Source: Agromyces italicus DSM 16388 (GTDB lineage Bacteria; Actinomycetota; Actinomycetes; Actinomycetales; Microbacteriaceae). From it: a DNA stretch of 64,000 bases. Positions 54,188 to 63,040 of this stretch are shown here, in pieces; positions within the stretch are counted from its first letter, which is position 1; the number at the start of each line of letters is the position of its first letter. The position numbers were made by a program, and so were the translations under genes. The notes below the pieces were generated by a model that worked only from the letters and a program-made list of their open reading frames with translations, did not search any database and was not told the origin of the DNA. Where the stretch lies: assembly GCF_000421545.1 (NCBI RefSeq), contig NZ_ATXF01000011.1, positions 1 through 64,000 on the forward strand, written 5' to 3'.

Positions 54188-55092
54188 GCTCACCTCTGAT
54201 TGCGATCGTCGGAGGGACCGGGCTCCTCGGGCGCCACCTCCAATCCGAGCTTTCGAGGCATGGCCTGGACATGATTGTGCTCTCGCGGAATCGACCCGAG
54301 ACCACGAACTCTGATTGGCTTCGCTTACCTGACGATCCCGCCGACCTGACCCGGACCTTCTCCGCATGCGACGCGGTGGTCAACCTCGCTGCGCAGCGAA
54401 GCCCGATGGGCGGAGTGGAACCGCAGTTGGCGAATACGTTGCTCGTCTCGAAAGTGCTCGACGCCGCGGCGGATGCCGGAGTTCGGGCGTTTGTCAACGC
54501 GTCGTCCATTTCGGTCTACGGCACGGGTGGATCGTTGCCTTGGCCTGAATCCGTCAAGCCTCATCCGAACTCGTACTACGGAATCATGAAGCTCGCCGGG
54601 GAGTTTCTCGTCGAGAGACGCGCGGTCGATTTTGACGCCTGCGTTAACCTGAGGCTTGCTCACTTGTTCGGCGAGGGCGAACACAACAACTACATGATCA
54701 ACCGCTTTATGCGCTTGGCGTACAACAAGCTGCCACTGCCGTTGAACGCACCGGCCATCGCCGAGCGCGACTTCCTCTACGCAGGCGAGGCGGCCAGGGC
54801 GATCAGGCTCAGCCTCGCGCAGCGGCGCGTTCGCGGTACGTTGAACATCGGATCGGGCGTGGGATTGACGAATCTCGATGTCGCGATGGCAGTCAATGAA
54901 GGATTCCGTAGCCGGGCCGGGACTGTCATGGCTGACTCTACGGCGACTGAAGGAATAAAGAGTTCTGTGATGAACGTTGCAAGGGCCGCCTCGGAGATCG
55001 ACTTCGTCTCGAGGATTTCCATGCTCGAGGCGATGAGCGCGATCTCCGAGGGTATGCGTCGAAGGGGCGGGGATGTACCGATCGATTATTAA
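54184..55092 (+). CDS. NAD-dependent sugar epimerase/reductase (extended SDR)
   Basis: The 302-residue protein has IAIVGGTGLLGRHL (residues 6-19), VVNLAAQRSP, NASSISVYG and the catalytic YYGIMK (YxxxK). It probably epimerises or reduces the sugar nucleotide made by the preceding genes. The start overlaps the ATP-grasp stop (ATGA). The end overlaps the initiating transferase gene by 20 bp. Confidence 0.87.
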   Translation: MSSPLIAIVGGTGLLGRHLQSELSRHGLDMIVLSRNRPETTNSDWLRLPDDPADLTRTFSACDAVVNLAAQRSPMGGVEPQLANTLLVSKVLDAAADAGVRAFVNASSISVYGTGGSLPWPESVKPHPNSYYGIMKLAGEFLVERRAVDFDACVNLRLAHLFGEGEHNNYMINRFMRLAYNKLPLPLNAPAIAERDFLYAGEAARAIRLSLAQRRVRGTLNIGSGVGLTNLDVAMAVNEGFRSRAGTVMADSTATEGIKSSVMNVARAASEIDFVSRISMLEAMSAISEGMRRRGGDVPIDY

Positions 55093-55660
55093 GCGCGCGG
55101 CGGACGTGCTGCTTGCCATCGCGCTCTTGCCATTGCTCGGTGTCGCTGCGGCAGTTATCGCAATCGCGATCAAATTGGATGACCGAGGACCGGTCTTCTA
55201 CAGGTCGAATCGGCTCGGTCTGCACATGCGCGAGTTCAGCATGTTCAAGTTCCGCACGATGCACGTCGCGGCGCCCGACATCCGGAATCCCGATGGATCG
55301 ACGTTCAACGCCTCAACAGATTCACGTGTCACTCGCCTCGGCAGATTCCTTCGCGGCAGCAGCCTCGATGAGCTTCCTCAGATCATCAACGTTCTCCGAG
55401 GCGAGATGAGTTTCATCGGTCCGAGGCCAAGCCCACTGGGGAACGAACACACATACTCCGATGCCTTCCGCCAAAAGTTCAGGGTCCGACCCGGACTCAC
55501 CGGTCTGAGTCAAGCCAAGCTGAGGAACCGAGCGACTCGTGACGACAGAATCCGACTCGACACCTACTACGTCGAGAATGTATCTCTGAAGCTTGATCTG
55601 CAGATCGTGTTCACGACGATCAAGACTGTGGCGCGCGCGGAGAACGTCAACCAGAACTGA
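55073..55660 (+). CDS. Initiating sugar transferase (polyprenyl-phosphate phosphosugar transferase, PglC-like)
   Basis: The 195-residue protein is the short form: an N-terminal reentrant membrane helix (AADVLLAIALLPLLGVAAAVIAIAIKL), FKFRTMH, the catalytic Asp-Glu pair in SSLDELPQIINVLRGEMSFIGPRPSP, and a C-terminal YVENVSLKLDLQI. It transfers a phospho-sugar to undecaprenyl phosphate, the first step of repeat-unit assembly. Start ATG 55073 within the epimerase gene, with GAAGGGG upstream. Confidence 0.94.
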   Translation: MYRSIIKRAADVLLAIALLPLLGVAAAVIAIAIKLDDRGPVFYRSNRLGLHMREFSMFKFRTMHVAAPDIRNPDGSTFNASTDSRVTRLGRFLRGSSLDELPQIINVLRGEMSFIGPRPSPLGNEHTYSDAFRQKFRVRPGLTGLSQAKLRNRATRDDRIRLDTYYVENVSLKLDLQIVFTTIKTVARAENVNQN

Positions 55661-55668
55661 TAGGCGAA

Positions 55669-56916
55669 ATGTCTTCTACACTGATCCTTCTCACGAACTA
55701 CTTTCCCTACTTCAAGGGCGAGGAATACCTGGAGGCGGAGATCGAAGTACTCGCCGAGCACTTCGACCAGGTGGTCGTAGTGCCGACGATGAAGACGGCG
55801 GGGATGACGACAACGCGTTCGCTCCCGGTCGGAGTGGATGTCCTAGATCTTGATCTCGGATTGTCGCGAACCGCGAAGATGCGCGCGCTTCTCCGGCCCG
55901 ACTCTGCTCCGCGGCATCGTGATCGACGCTTTGGGCCGGTACGACATCCTCTGCGCTCGGCGTACGACCGGTACTTCGAGGGGCGTGCTCTCGGTGCTTT
56001 CGAGCAGATCGAGCGCGCGTTGATGGCTGGTCGAATTCCGGTGGGCTCTTCGATCGTCATCTACAGCTACTGGTTCTACGTGACCGCGCGAATCGGGGTC
56101 GCACTCAAGAACCAGACATTCCGCGGGCGCGCCATCCTCGTCTCGAGGGCTCACGGGTACGACGTCAATGTCTCCGCCTCGAGGTTGAACTACCTGCCGA
56201 TGCGCGAGAGTCTGCTCGAGGGGGCGGACCACGTCTACCCAGTCGCCGATTCCGCTTCGAACTACCTTCGAGCCCGATATCCCGCATTCGCGCGAAAGGT
56301 CCAGACTCGACGCCTCGGATCGCCAGCGGTCACTGCGAGCGTGCGTGCCTCCCGTGAGCAGTTGAGGATCGTCACCTGTTCGACGGTCCGCGGGCTCAAG
56401 CGCCTCGACGTCATCGCCGATGCCGTTGGGATCCTGCGTTCCGCGGGGCACGACGTGGTATGGACTCACATCGGAGGTGGAAAGCAGTCCGACGTTGACC
56501 GCCTCACTCGACATGTGGAGAGGCTCAAGCTTCAGGAGTTTTGCGCGTTCCTCGGACATCTGAGCAATATCGAGGTCCGCCAATGGTACGCCGGTAATCG
56601 TGCGACGGTGTTCGTCAATGCGTCTTCGAGCGAGGGCGTGCCTGTCTCGATTATGGAGGCGATGAGCGTTGGCCTCCCGGTCGTGGCCACCGATGTAGGT
56701 GGGACACGCGAATTGATCACGGCCGACATGTTCCAGGGGCTCGTCGCGGCGGGCGCTGACGGATCCGTATTGGCTGACCGTCTTCTCGCGCTCTTCGCGC
56801 TCACTGATTCTCAGTATGCGGCGGTGGCGCACGCGTCGCGGGCGGCATGGGAGGAAAACTGGAACGCAGATTCCAACTATCGGAGCTTTGCGCATGAGAT
56901 CGCGGGAATGACATGA
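55669..56916 (+). CDS. Glycosyltransferase family 4-type
   Basis: The 415-residue GT-B fold enzyme has an N-terminal domain beginning LILLTNYFPYFKGEEYLEAEIEVLAEHFDQV and a C-terminal nucleotide-sugar domain with IVTCSTVRGLKRLDVI. Its EX7E-type motif is NASSSEGVPVSIMEAMSVGLPVVATDVGGTREL (about residue 318-350). It adds a sugar to the lipid-linked unit; donor and acceptor are unknown. It is the only clear glycosyltransferase in the window, so others may lie beyond the right edge or elsewhere. ATGA overlap with the next gene. Confidence 0.9.
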   Translation: MSSTLILLTNYFPYFKGEEYLEAEIEVLAEHFDQVVVVPTMKTAGMTTTRSLPVGVDVLDLDLGLSRTAKMRALLRPDSAPRHRDRRFGPVRHPLRSAYDRYFEGRALGAFEQIERALMAGRIPVGSSIVIYSYWFYVTARIGVALKNQTFRGRAILVSRAHGYDVNVSASRLNYLPMRESLLEGADHVYPVADSASNYLRARYPAFARKVQTRRLGSPAVTASVRASREQLRIVTCSTVRGLKRLDVIADAVGILRSAGHDVVWTHIGGGKQSDVDRLTRHVERLKLQEFCAFLGHLSNIEVRQWYAGNRATVFVNASSSEGVPVSIMEAMSVGLPVVATDVGGTRELITADMFQGLVAAGADGSVLADRLLALFALTDSQYAAVAHASRAAWEENWNADSNYRSFAHEIAGMT

Positions 56917-58427
56917 GGGCTGCGCTCGTGCCATCGAGCGGGGCTAGCCCTGTCAGCAACTCCCGGATGGTATCGAACGCGGTGGTGTGGCTGCTCGTTC
57001 TGCTAGCGAGTGTCGCTGCGGCGTTCGCATGGATGGCGAACGAGCCACTCCCATTACTCGGAGCGCTGCTGGCACTCATTCTGTCCATCGGCATCTGGGT
57101 TCTGTCAGGTCTGGACACGCGATACGCGCTCGGGGCTTTCGTCGCATGTATGGTCGTCTTCCTCGTCGGGAGAATGGTCATCGCCGCAGTATTCGGAAGC
57201 GAAGGGCGGGCAGTCGGGATACTCGGGACCAACTTTCGGGACCCAGCGATTGTGTCCTACTCGATTGCAGCGATCTTCGTCGCGTGTCTGGGGATGATGC
57301 TCGGTGCAATGGCGGTCGCACTTCTCGCCCGCGCGCCCAAGACCACGATGAGTCGAGATGATCCGGCACGGATCCGACCTCTCCGAACCACGGCGATCGT
57401 CCTTCTCGCTTTCGCGGTGCCGAGCTACGCGCTGCAATCGCTGGCACTCGCGAGCTTCGTCGGAAGCTCCGGATTCTACGAAGTACGACTGAACTACCAG
57501 TCGCCTCTTCCGCTTCCAATCGCGGTCCTCGCCTCAGTGCTCGACGTGGCCTTCTTCGGGTATCTGGCGACGATGCCCTCGCGGCGCCATGTCGGAATCG
57601 CGAGCGCGGCCTACCTCGGGGCGCTAGCGACATCGCTGCTGACCTGGCAGCGCGCGGATTTCATGTTGGGCGCGCTGACGGTTCTCGTCTACGTGTTCTT
57701 CCGGAACGCAACCGAAACGACTGGTAGGCGCTGGATCACGGGGCGCGGCGTCGCGGTCGCTCTGGTCGCCTTCCTGCCGATGGTCGCTCTTCTGGGTCTC
57801 GTTAACCAGTTGCGAGGGCGCACGACAGGCTCGACCTTCCCGGGGTTCGGGATCGTCGACTTCTTTTTTGACCAGGGCGTGAGTGTCAACGTCATCGGCT
57901 ACGTCAAAGAGTTCGAGAGTCTGATACCCCAGGGCCGGTACTATTCTTTCGGGTCCCCAATCGAGCTCTGGATGTCGCGCGTTGCCCCCCTCTTCGGGAG
58001 CGGCCAGGAATTCGTCGGTCAGAGCGCGGAACGGGCTGCGGACGGACACCAGCTTGCTCACACCATCAGTTACATCGTGATGCCGCAGGTATATCTGACG
58101 GGTAGCGGCTACGGCTCGAGCTTCGTCGCCGAGTTGATTGTGGACTTCGGATTCGCCGGCCTTGCCATCGGCGCCCTGATTCTCGGGGCCATCCTCATGG
58201 TCATCCCACGGTGGATGCAGCGAGGCTGGTTCGCGCGTCTCCTCTCGCTGTTGCTGGTACAGCAGTTGCTCTTCGCGCCGCGAGCTAGTCTGACCCAATG
58301 GGTCGTCCTGCCGTTCAGCCCACCGGTGCTGGCTGTCCTGATTCTGATGCTGGTCGTCTGGACCTTCTCGGGGTATCAGGGGCGCCTCGGGGTGGCCCGT
58401 GTCGATCGATCGAGGCACGTTGTCTGA
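56913..58427 (+). CDS. O-antigen/exopolysaccharide polymerase (Wzy-like)
   Basis: The 504-residue protein has about ten to twelve membrane helices and little sequence signature, as usual for Wzy. A periplasmic loop of about 100 residues lies between late helices (about 300-400, containing NQLRGRTTGSTFPGF and HTISYIVMPQVYLTGSGYGSSFVAELIVDFG). Position between a glycosyltransferase and a flippase supports the polymerase assignment. It overlaps the flippase gene by 29 bp. Confidence 0.8.
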   Translation: MRAALVPSSGASPVSNSRMVSNAVVWLLVLLASVAAAFAWMANEPLPLLGALLALILSIGIWVLSGLDTRYALGAFVACMVVFLVGRMVIAAVFGSEGRAVGILGTNFRDPAIVSYSIAAIFVACLGMMLGAMAVALLARAPKTTMSRDDPARIRPLRTTAIVLLAFAVPSYALQSLALASFVGSSGFYEVRLNYQSPLPLPIAVLASVLDVAFFGYLATMPSRRHVGIASAAYLGALATSLLTWQRADFMLGALTVLVYVFFRNATETTGRRWITGRGVAVALVAFLPMVALLGLVNQLRGRTTGSTFPGFGIVDFFFDQGVSVNVIGYVKEFESLIPQGRYYSFGSPIELWMSRVAPLFGSGQEFVGQSAERAADGHQLAHTISYIVMPQVYLTGSGYGSSFVAELIVDFGFAGLAIGALILGAILMVIPRWMQRGWFARLLSLLLVQQLLFAPRASLTQWVVLPFSPPVLAVLILMLVVWTFSGYQGRLGVARVDRSRHVV

Positions 58428-59832
58428 GGGCTCGAAGAGGTTCATCCGCGGATTCACGTATGTGCTTGGGTCGAACCTGACCGGACTTCTTGCGAACTCG
58501 GTCCTGATATTCGGACTTCCTTTCGTTCTCACGACCGAAGAGTACGGCTACTGGCAGCTCTACCAGTTCTTCTCCCTCTATCTGGGGTACGTGACATTCG
58601 GCATCACCGACGGCGTGCTCCTACGGTATGCGGGGAGTCTTCGCAGGGACCTCCGCGCAGGATCGATCTCATCGCAGTTCTGGATACTCGGCCTTCTCGT
58701 TACCCCGATGCTGGGGCTGATCGCATATATCTCTTCTCAATTCGAGACGGACTCCGTGAACGAGGTCCTCCTCTGGGCCGCGGCACTTGGATCCATGCTG
58801 TTTATTCCGCGGACGCTTGTGACGAGTTCTGCCCAGGCTGCGAACGAGCTGAGTCGATTCGCAATGCTGAACTCGATAGATCGTGTTCTCGCTTGCGTCT
58901 TCACAGTCGGCTTGATCGCCCTCGGAGTGCGGGAACTCTACTGGCTCGTGTTGGCCGACCTCGGAGCGAAACTCATCGCACTCGCCGTTTCAGTCGTCGT
59001 TGAGAGGTCGCTGGTGTTCAGTCGCTGGCCTTCGTTCAAGGGTGTCGTGTCTGAAACGTGCGCGAACGTGCGTGCCGGCTCGATGGTGCTGGTTGCGAAC
59101 CTCTCGGTGATCCTCGTTCCGGGTGTGGCTCGCTTTGTCGTCGAGCAATATTGGTCAATCGAAGAATTCGGCATGGTGAGTCTCGCGTTCAACGTCTCGA
59201 ACATGCTGCTCGTCGTCGTAATGTCGCTGTCGATCACTGTGTTCCCCGCCTTGCGTCGGCTCGATCGACGGCGCTATCCGACGCTCTTCGAGGCAGCTCG
59301 GTCTGTGATCACCCCGGTTCTCTTTGCCATTCTGCTCTTGTTCTACGTGGTCGCCGCGGCCGTCGACTGGCTCATCCCCGACTATGGGCCCGCGGTTCTG
59401 TTCCTTTCGATCCTGTTCCCCGCCTTCGTGTATGAAGCGCGGCTCCGGGTGCTCGCCTCGAACTTCCTCAAGGCGATTCGACGGGAACGGACACTGATGT
59501 GGATCAACATTGCGAGTGTCGCCGCGATCGTGCCGCTCTCGTGGTTGGGCGCATCGGTGTTTCACAGTATCGAGCTCACACTCGCGACAGTGCTTCTCGT
59601 CACCGCCATCAGATGTGCCGTTTCGGAGGCAGTCCTCACGCGCATTATCGGTGGTCGATGGCTGAGCTGGGCCGTCATCGATGCGTCGATGGTCTGCGTT
59701 TTCCTTGTAACGACCATCTGGCTTCCCCTGCCTCTCGGAATGCTGGGCTATGGGCTGGTCTGCGCAGGCTACTGGCTCGGTGTGCACCGGAGATTCGCGG
59801 ATGGTGCGGCCGCGCTTCGTTCTGCGATGTAA
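58399..59832 (+). CDS. Polysaccharide flippase (Wzx-like, MOP superfamily)
   Basis: The 477-residue membrane protein has about twelve to fourteen helices and the Wzx-type start FIRGFTYVLGSNLTGLLANSVLIFGLPFVLTTEEYGYWQLYQFFSLYLGYVTFGITDG. It should move the lipid-linked repeat unit across the membrane for polymerisation. GTG 58399 lies inside the polymerase gene. A 178-bp spacer without coding follows. Confidence 0.87.
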   Translation: MSIDRGTLSEGSKRFIRGFTYVLGSNLTGLLANSVLIFGLPFVLTTEEYGYWQLYQFFSLYLGYVTFGITDGVLLRYAGSLRRDLRAGSISSQFWILGLLVTPMLGLIAYISSQFETDSVNEVLLWAAALGSMLFIPRTLVTSSAQAANELSRFAMLNSIDRVLACVFTVGLIALGVRELYWLVLADLGAKLIALAVSVVVERSLVFSRWPSFKGVVSETCANVRAGSMVLVANLSVILVPGVARFVVEQYWSIEEFGMVSLAFNVSNMLLVVVMSLSITVFPALRRLDRRRYPTLFEAARSVITPVLFAILLLFYVVAAAVDWLIPDYGPAVLFLSILFPAFVYEARLRVLASNFLKAIRRERTLMWINIASVAAIVPLSWLGASVFHSIELTLATVLLVTAIRCAVSEAVLTRIIGGRWLSWAVIDASMVCVFLVTTIWLPLPLGMLGYGLVCAGYWLGVHRRFADGAAALRSAM

Positions 59833-59997
59833 CACATCGGACCAATGGCTCAGAATGGTCATCGAATCGCGATGCGTCACCCTTGGAGGGAGGGCTGTGC
59901 CGGTTTCGCGTGCGGCCCCGAGTCATCGATCAAGGAGTCCAGCGGTCCATCAGCGGCCGTTTCCGCCGGCCTCGACGTCCGTCTAGCCACGGCCGAT

Positions 59998-60013
59998 TAG
60001 GATTCCTCGAGTG
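59998..60013 (+). promoter_or_regulatory. -10-like hexamer and leaderless start of the DUF4012 gene
   Basis: TAGGAT (59998-60003) is 7 nt before the GTG at 60011 without a ribosome site, so this gene probably has its own leaderless transcript. Confidence 0.45.
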
Positions 60014-61795
60014 GGTAGACGATCACAGGCGAAGACGAAGCGACCGCTGATGAAGAGCGCTCGGCTATGGGTTCCGGTATGCATTGCCGTGGTGGTCGTC
60101 ACGCTCACGGTCATCGCGATCGTGCTAGCGACACGTGCCCTCGCCGCGAAAGGTTCACTCGAACAGGCGATCCCACTCGCGCAGAGGGTCCAGGCGCAGA
60201 TCGTTGCAGGCGATTCCACCGCCTCAGCCACAGCTGACGAGCTCGCGGATCACACAGCGGAGGCTCGTGCCCAAACCGATTCGCCGCTTTGGCGCGCGTT
60301 CGAATGGGTACCGGTGCTCGGGTCGAACCTCGAAGCTGTGCGACTGGCTGCGAAGTCGACCGACGAGCTCGTCAAGGGTGCCGTCCAACCGGCCGCTGCG
60401 CTGAGTCTCGATGCGCTCAAACCAGTCGATGGAGCATTCGATCTGGCCTCGTTGGCGGAGCTCGCTGACGTCGTCGACGGCGCCACAGCTACGGTTCGCG
60501 CCGTCGCCGAAGAACTCGACACGATCGACCGCGGTGAGCTGCTCGATCCGGTTGCTGATGGGATCGAGCAACTCGACAACACGGTGGCGAACGGCGAGCC
60601 GATCCTCGAGACGGCTCAGCGAACCCTGCGGGTGCTGCCAGCCGCGCTCGGCGCCGATGGGCCGCGCCGCTACCTGATGATGTTCCAAGGCAACTCCGAG
60701 GCGCGCAGTCTTGGCGGCAACCCCGCGGCTCTCCTCGTCCTCAGAGTCGACGGCGGTGCCGTCTCGATTGCGCAGCAGGCCTCCAGCTTTGATTTCGAGA
60801 ACGCTCGCTCCACGCCGGTGATGGAGCTTGACCCCGAGGCAGTCGCGATCTATGGCGACAAGATTGGTCGATGGATCCCCGACATCACGATGACGCCCGA
60901 TTTCACATACTCCGCGGCATTGATGCGGGCATACTGGGCTGAAACCTTTGGTACACCCATCGATGGCGTGATTTCGTTCGACCCGGTTGCTCTCAGCTAT
61001 CTCCTGACCGCCACAGGACCGCTGACGCTCACTACGGGCGAACAGCTCACCGCTGAGAACGCGGTATCGCTCCTATTGAATGAGGTGTATTTCCGCTACG
61101 AAGAACCTTCGATGCAGGATGCCTTCTTCGCGGCGACGGCGGGGACCGTGTTCACCTCGCTCACTCGGGGCGGCGCCGAGCCGCAGGCGCTCGTCGCCGC
61201 ACTCGCCCGGGCTGTGGACGAAAGACGTCTGATGTACGCCCCCTCGAGCGACGCCGAAGCCGATGCCATCGCTGGAACCAGCATCGCAGGGCGGCTGCCG
61301 ACAACGAACGAAGAAGTCACCACTTTGGGCGTCTTCGTGAATGACAACACGGCGTCTAAAAAGGACTACTACATCGACATGGCCATCGTGGCGCACGCGA
61401 CACGGTGTGAGGTCAATGCTCCGCCGAAGTTCACCGGCACTGTCACGCTCACGTCCGCGCTCGATGAGGCGACGGCCGCAGGTCTGCCCGATTACGTCAG
61501 AGGTCCGTATTTCGCGCCGGATACGATCAGCACGTATCTCGTGCTTTACGGTCCGGTCGGCGGCTCGCTGACGGCTGTGACGCTTGATGGCACTCCGGCC
61601 GAGATTCTCAGCTCCGGCAACCATCTCGGCCGCCCTGCCGTAAAGGTGGAAGTCCGAAGCGGGCCCTTGTCCGTCCATGAGGTCGGATTCACGTTCACTG
61701 GTCCCGAGGGTGGCGAGGAAGGTGGCCCGATTGAAGTGAGGCACACTCCGATGGTACGAAATACCCCGGTGAGTGTGAGCGAGCCGCGATGCTGA
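60011..61795 (+). CDS. DUF4012 domain cell-envelope protein
   Basis: The 594-residue protein has a basic N-terminus, a single membrane helix (about 17-40) and a large extracellular part with DUF4012. Recognisable segments are DGPRRYLMMFQGNSEARSLGGNPAALLVL, PDITMTPDFTYSAALMRAYW and TPIDGVISFDPVALSYLLTATGPL. The domain is common next to actinobacterial exopolysaccharide genes and is distantly like LCP proteins in placement; no activity is established. Start GTG 60011. Confidence 0.85.
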   Translation: MGRRSQAKTKRPLMKSARLWVPVCIAVVVVTLTVIAIVLATRALAAKGSLEQAIPLAQRVQAQIVAGDSTASATADELADHTAEARAQTDSPLWRAFEWVPVLGSNLEAVRLAAKSTDELVKGAVQPAAALSLDALKPVDGAFDLASLAELADVVDGATATVRAVAEELDTIDRGELLDPVADGIEQLDNTVANGEPILETAQRTLRVLPAALGADGPRRYLMMFQGNSEARSLGGNPAALLVLRVDGGAVSIAQQASSFDFENARSTPVMELDPEAVAIYGDKIGRWIPDITMTPDFTYSAALMRAYWAETFGTPIDGVISFDPVALSYLLTATGPLTLTTGEQLTAENAVSLLLNEVYFRYEEPSMQDAFFAATAGTVFTSLTRGGAEPQALVAALARAVDERRLMYAPSSDAEADAIAGTSIAGRLPTTNEEVTTLGVFVNDNTASKKDYYIDMAIVAHATRCEVNAPPKFTGTVTLTSALDEATAAGLPDYVRGPYFAPDTISTYLVLYGPVGGSLTAVTLDGTPAEILSSGNHLGRPAVKVEVRSGPLSVHEVGFTFTGPEGGEEGGPIEVRHTPMVRNTPVSVSEPRC

Positions 61796-61892
61796 ACAGG
61801 TTTGGAAGTGCGAGTACGTCGTTGCGGTTCGGGACCCTTCGCGCACCGAGCCCGCCCATCGGGCAGCGATAACCAGAAAGGAGCCCGACTGC

Positions 61893-62891
61893 ATGCGCAT
61901 CCTCATCACCGGAGGTTTGGGATTCATTGGATCACAGGTGGCGGTAAGTGCGATCTCCGATGGCCACGAAGTCGTAATCCTCGATGACGAATCCACAGGC
62001 CGTGCCACGGCTGTGGAGCGGATCCGTCGAGTGACAGGGATCGCGCCTCAAAGAGTCACACGAGACGTGAGATCACCCGATGCCCTCGATGCTGTTCTCG
62101 AGCAGGGGATCGATACCGTCATCCACTGCGCTGGCGCAAAGTCCGTCGGCGATTCGGTCCACACTCCGCTCAAGTACTACGACATCAACGTTGGCGGTAC
62201 CATGCGCCTCCTAGAGCGCATGGCCGCGAACGGAGTAAACCGGTTGGTGTTCAGTTCGTCGGCGACGGTCTACGGAGCTCCAGAACGACTGCCGCTGACG
62301 GAGGACAGCATGGTCGGGTTCGGCTTGACGAATCCCTACGGGCGGACGAAATACATCGCGGAGTTGCTCCTTCAGGATGCGGCGAACGCCCATCCGGAGC
62401 TTGAGATCACGCTCCTCCGATACTTCAATCCCATCGGTGCACATGAGAGTGGGCTCATCGGTGAAGACCCGTCCAGTAGGCCGACGAACGTGTTCCCTCT
62501 GATTGCCGAGGCGGCGGTCGGGGCACGAGATCACGTCGTCGTCTTTGGAGACGACTACGCGACTCCGGATGGCACCGGCGTACGAGACTACATCCACGTG
62601 ACGGATCTCGCGGATGGCCATCTCGCTGCGGTCGCGGGACTACGACCGGGCGTCCAAACGTTCAACCTGGGTACAGGTCGAGGTACGTCGGTCCTGGAAC
62701 TTATCCATGAGTACGAGCGAGCGTCCGGAAACCCCATCGAATACATCATCGGGGAACGACGCCAGGGGGATGTGGCGTCGTGCTATGCCGACGCAGCGAA
62801 GGCCGCGACCGAGCTCGGTTGGACTGCTCGCCGTACGGTCGCGGATGCTTGTGAGGATAGCTGGAAGTGGCAGAAGACCCTGCACGGGTAG
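61893..62891 (+). CDS. galE: UDP-glucose 4-epimerase
   Basis: The 332-residue extended SDR interconverts UDP-glucose and UDP-galactose (or the GlcNAc/GalNAc pair). It has GGLGFIGSQV (residues 7-16), FSSSATVYG, the catalytic Y149-x3-K153 (YGRTKYIAE), LRYFNPIGAHESGLIGEDP and YIHVTDLADGHLAA. All are characteristic of GalE. ATG 61893 has AAGGAG 10 nt upstream. It supplies galactose-type precursors to the polysaccharide. Confidence 0.95.
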   Translation: MRILITGGLGFIGSQVAVSAISDGHEVVILDDESTGRATAVERIRRVTGIAPQRVTRDVRSPDALDAVLEQGIDTVIHCAGAKSVGDSVHTPLKYYDINVGGTMRLLERMAANGVNRLVFSSSATVYGAPERLPLTEDSMVGFGLTNPYGRTKYIAELLLQDAANAHPELEITLLRYFNPIGAHESGLIGEDPSSRPTNVFPLIAEAAVGARDHVVVFGDDYATPDGTGVRDYIHVTDLADGHLAAVAGLRPGVQTFNLGTGRGTSVLELIHEYERASGNPIEYIIGERRQGDVASCYADAAKAATELGWTARRTVADACEDSWKWQKTLHG

Positions 62892-63025
62892 CGCTTCGCG
62901 GCTTCGAACCGCGAGTTCCAGACACTCTCTGCACAGGACCCAACAGCTGGCGGGGAGAGCCGTAGTGTGGCTGATAGCTGCGTTCACCGGGCGGCAGTTC
63001 ACCCGACTCACTCAGGATTGACGAA

Positions 63026-63040
63026 TAATCTCGCACGGTG
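63026..63040 (+). promoter_or_regulatory. -10-like hexamer and leaderless start of the LCP gene
   Basis: TAATCT (63026-63031) lies 6 nt before the GTG start at 63038; no ribosome site is visible. Confidence 0.5.
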
